Below are positions 5,610 through 5,782 of a DNA stretch of 5,782 bases, one piece after another. A program made the translations under genes and the position numbers. Below the pieces are notes generated by a model. The model saw only the letters and a list, made by a program, of their open reading frames with translations, was not told the origin of the DNA and did no database searches. Source of the DNA: Chloroflexota bacterium (GTDB lineage: Bacteria > Chloroflexota > Anaerolineae > Anaerolineales > UBA4823); NCBI GenBank assembly GCA_030636125.1, contig DAOVXM010000198.1:1-5782 (forward strand), written 5' to 3'. Position 1 is the stretch's first letter. Each line of letters begins with the position of its first letter.

Positions 5610-5782
5610 AGTCTCGGCCTCACGTATGGGTCAAGCAAAATCTTCACATCTTTCGGTATCCCTTTGGGGATCTCAATCACCCCGGCTGAAGGAATAGCGG
5701 TCACATCAAAGACCTGGGCATCACGTTGCTTGTAAAGGTAAGCTGCCCATCTGGCGCAAGCCTGCACGATGTCATCCGGTGC
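5606..5782 (-). CDS. Head-tail connector protein, gp6-like, C-terminal part only
   Basis: An open frame from the right edge to a TGA at 5606 gives 58 residues. It starts in APDDIVQACARWAAYLYKQRD, continues AQVFDVTAIPSAGVIEIPKG and ends IPKDVKILLDPYVRPRL. An amphipathic helix with ARWAAYLYKxRDA, a short strand, then IPxDVxxLLxPY-R at the C-terminus is the end typical of gp6-like phage head-tail connector or adaptor proteins, which form a ring under the portal. The N-terminal part lies outside the window, so the family rests on a short stretch. The TGA overlaps the next gene's GTG as GTGA, indicating coupled translation. Confidence 0.68.
   Translation of the reverse strand, partial: APDDIVQACARWAAYLYKQRDAQVFDVTAIPSAGVIEIPKGIPKDVKILLDPYVRPRL
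5618..5621 (-). promoter_or_regulatory. Shine-Dalgarno GAGG for the terminator-like gene
   Basis: The minus strand reads GAGG, eight bases, then GTG at 5609. It supports the non-ATG start and lies in the last codons of the connector gene. Confidence 0.6.

Overview
The window looks like part of the virion-structure operon of a tailed double-stranded DNA bacteriophage (or prophage). All nine genes read leftward on the minus strand. They are packed with 1-32 base overlaps or gaps of at most 15 bases, and no promoter-sized or terminator-bearing gap is visible. The genes at both ends are cut by the window edges. Base composition is moderate and uneven, and nothing points to a specific host. Family names rest on reading motifs, not on a database search.

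In transcription order (right to left): the C-terminal end of a gp6-like head-tail connector (5606-5782); a 141-residue protein resembling phage tail-terminator or neck proteins (5184-5609); a three-gene sugar cassette of a GT2-type glycosyltransferase (4442-5197), a full-length UDP-N-acetylglucosamine 2-epimerase of the WecB/MnaA family (3361-4455) and a class I SAM methyltransferase (2781-3392); a 76-residue helical protein (2549-2779); a 141-residue putative virion protein (2108-2533); a 119-residue uncharacterised phage protein (1746-2105); and a tail-fibre-like protein of at least 583 residues (1-1749). The fibre-like protein has an N-terminal beta-rich region, a concanavalin-A/LamG-like lectin domain, and a tandem array of 23-residue repeats that runs off the left edge.

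The most notable point is the sugar cassette inside the morphogenesis operon, translationally coupled on both sides. A reasonable hypothesis is that the epimerase makes UDP-ManNAc, the glycosyltransferase attaches a sugar to a virion protein or host surface glycan, and the methyltransferase may cap or modify the product. The glycosyltransferase lacks a recognisable DXD metal-binding motif at the usual place. The second point is the modular fibre: the lectin-like domain is bracketed by copies of the same repeat and its core is much more AT-rich than the repeats, which fits domain shuffling. No RNA genes, insertion sequences, CRISPR arrays or origins were seen.
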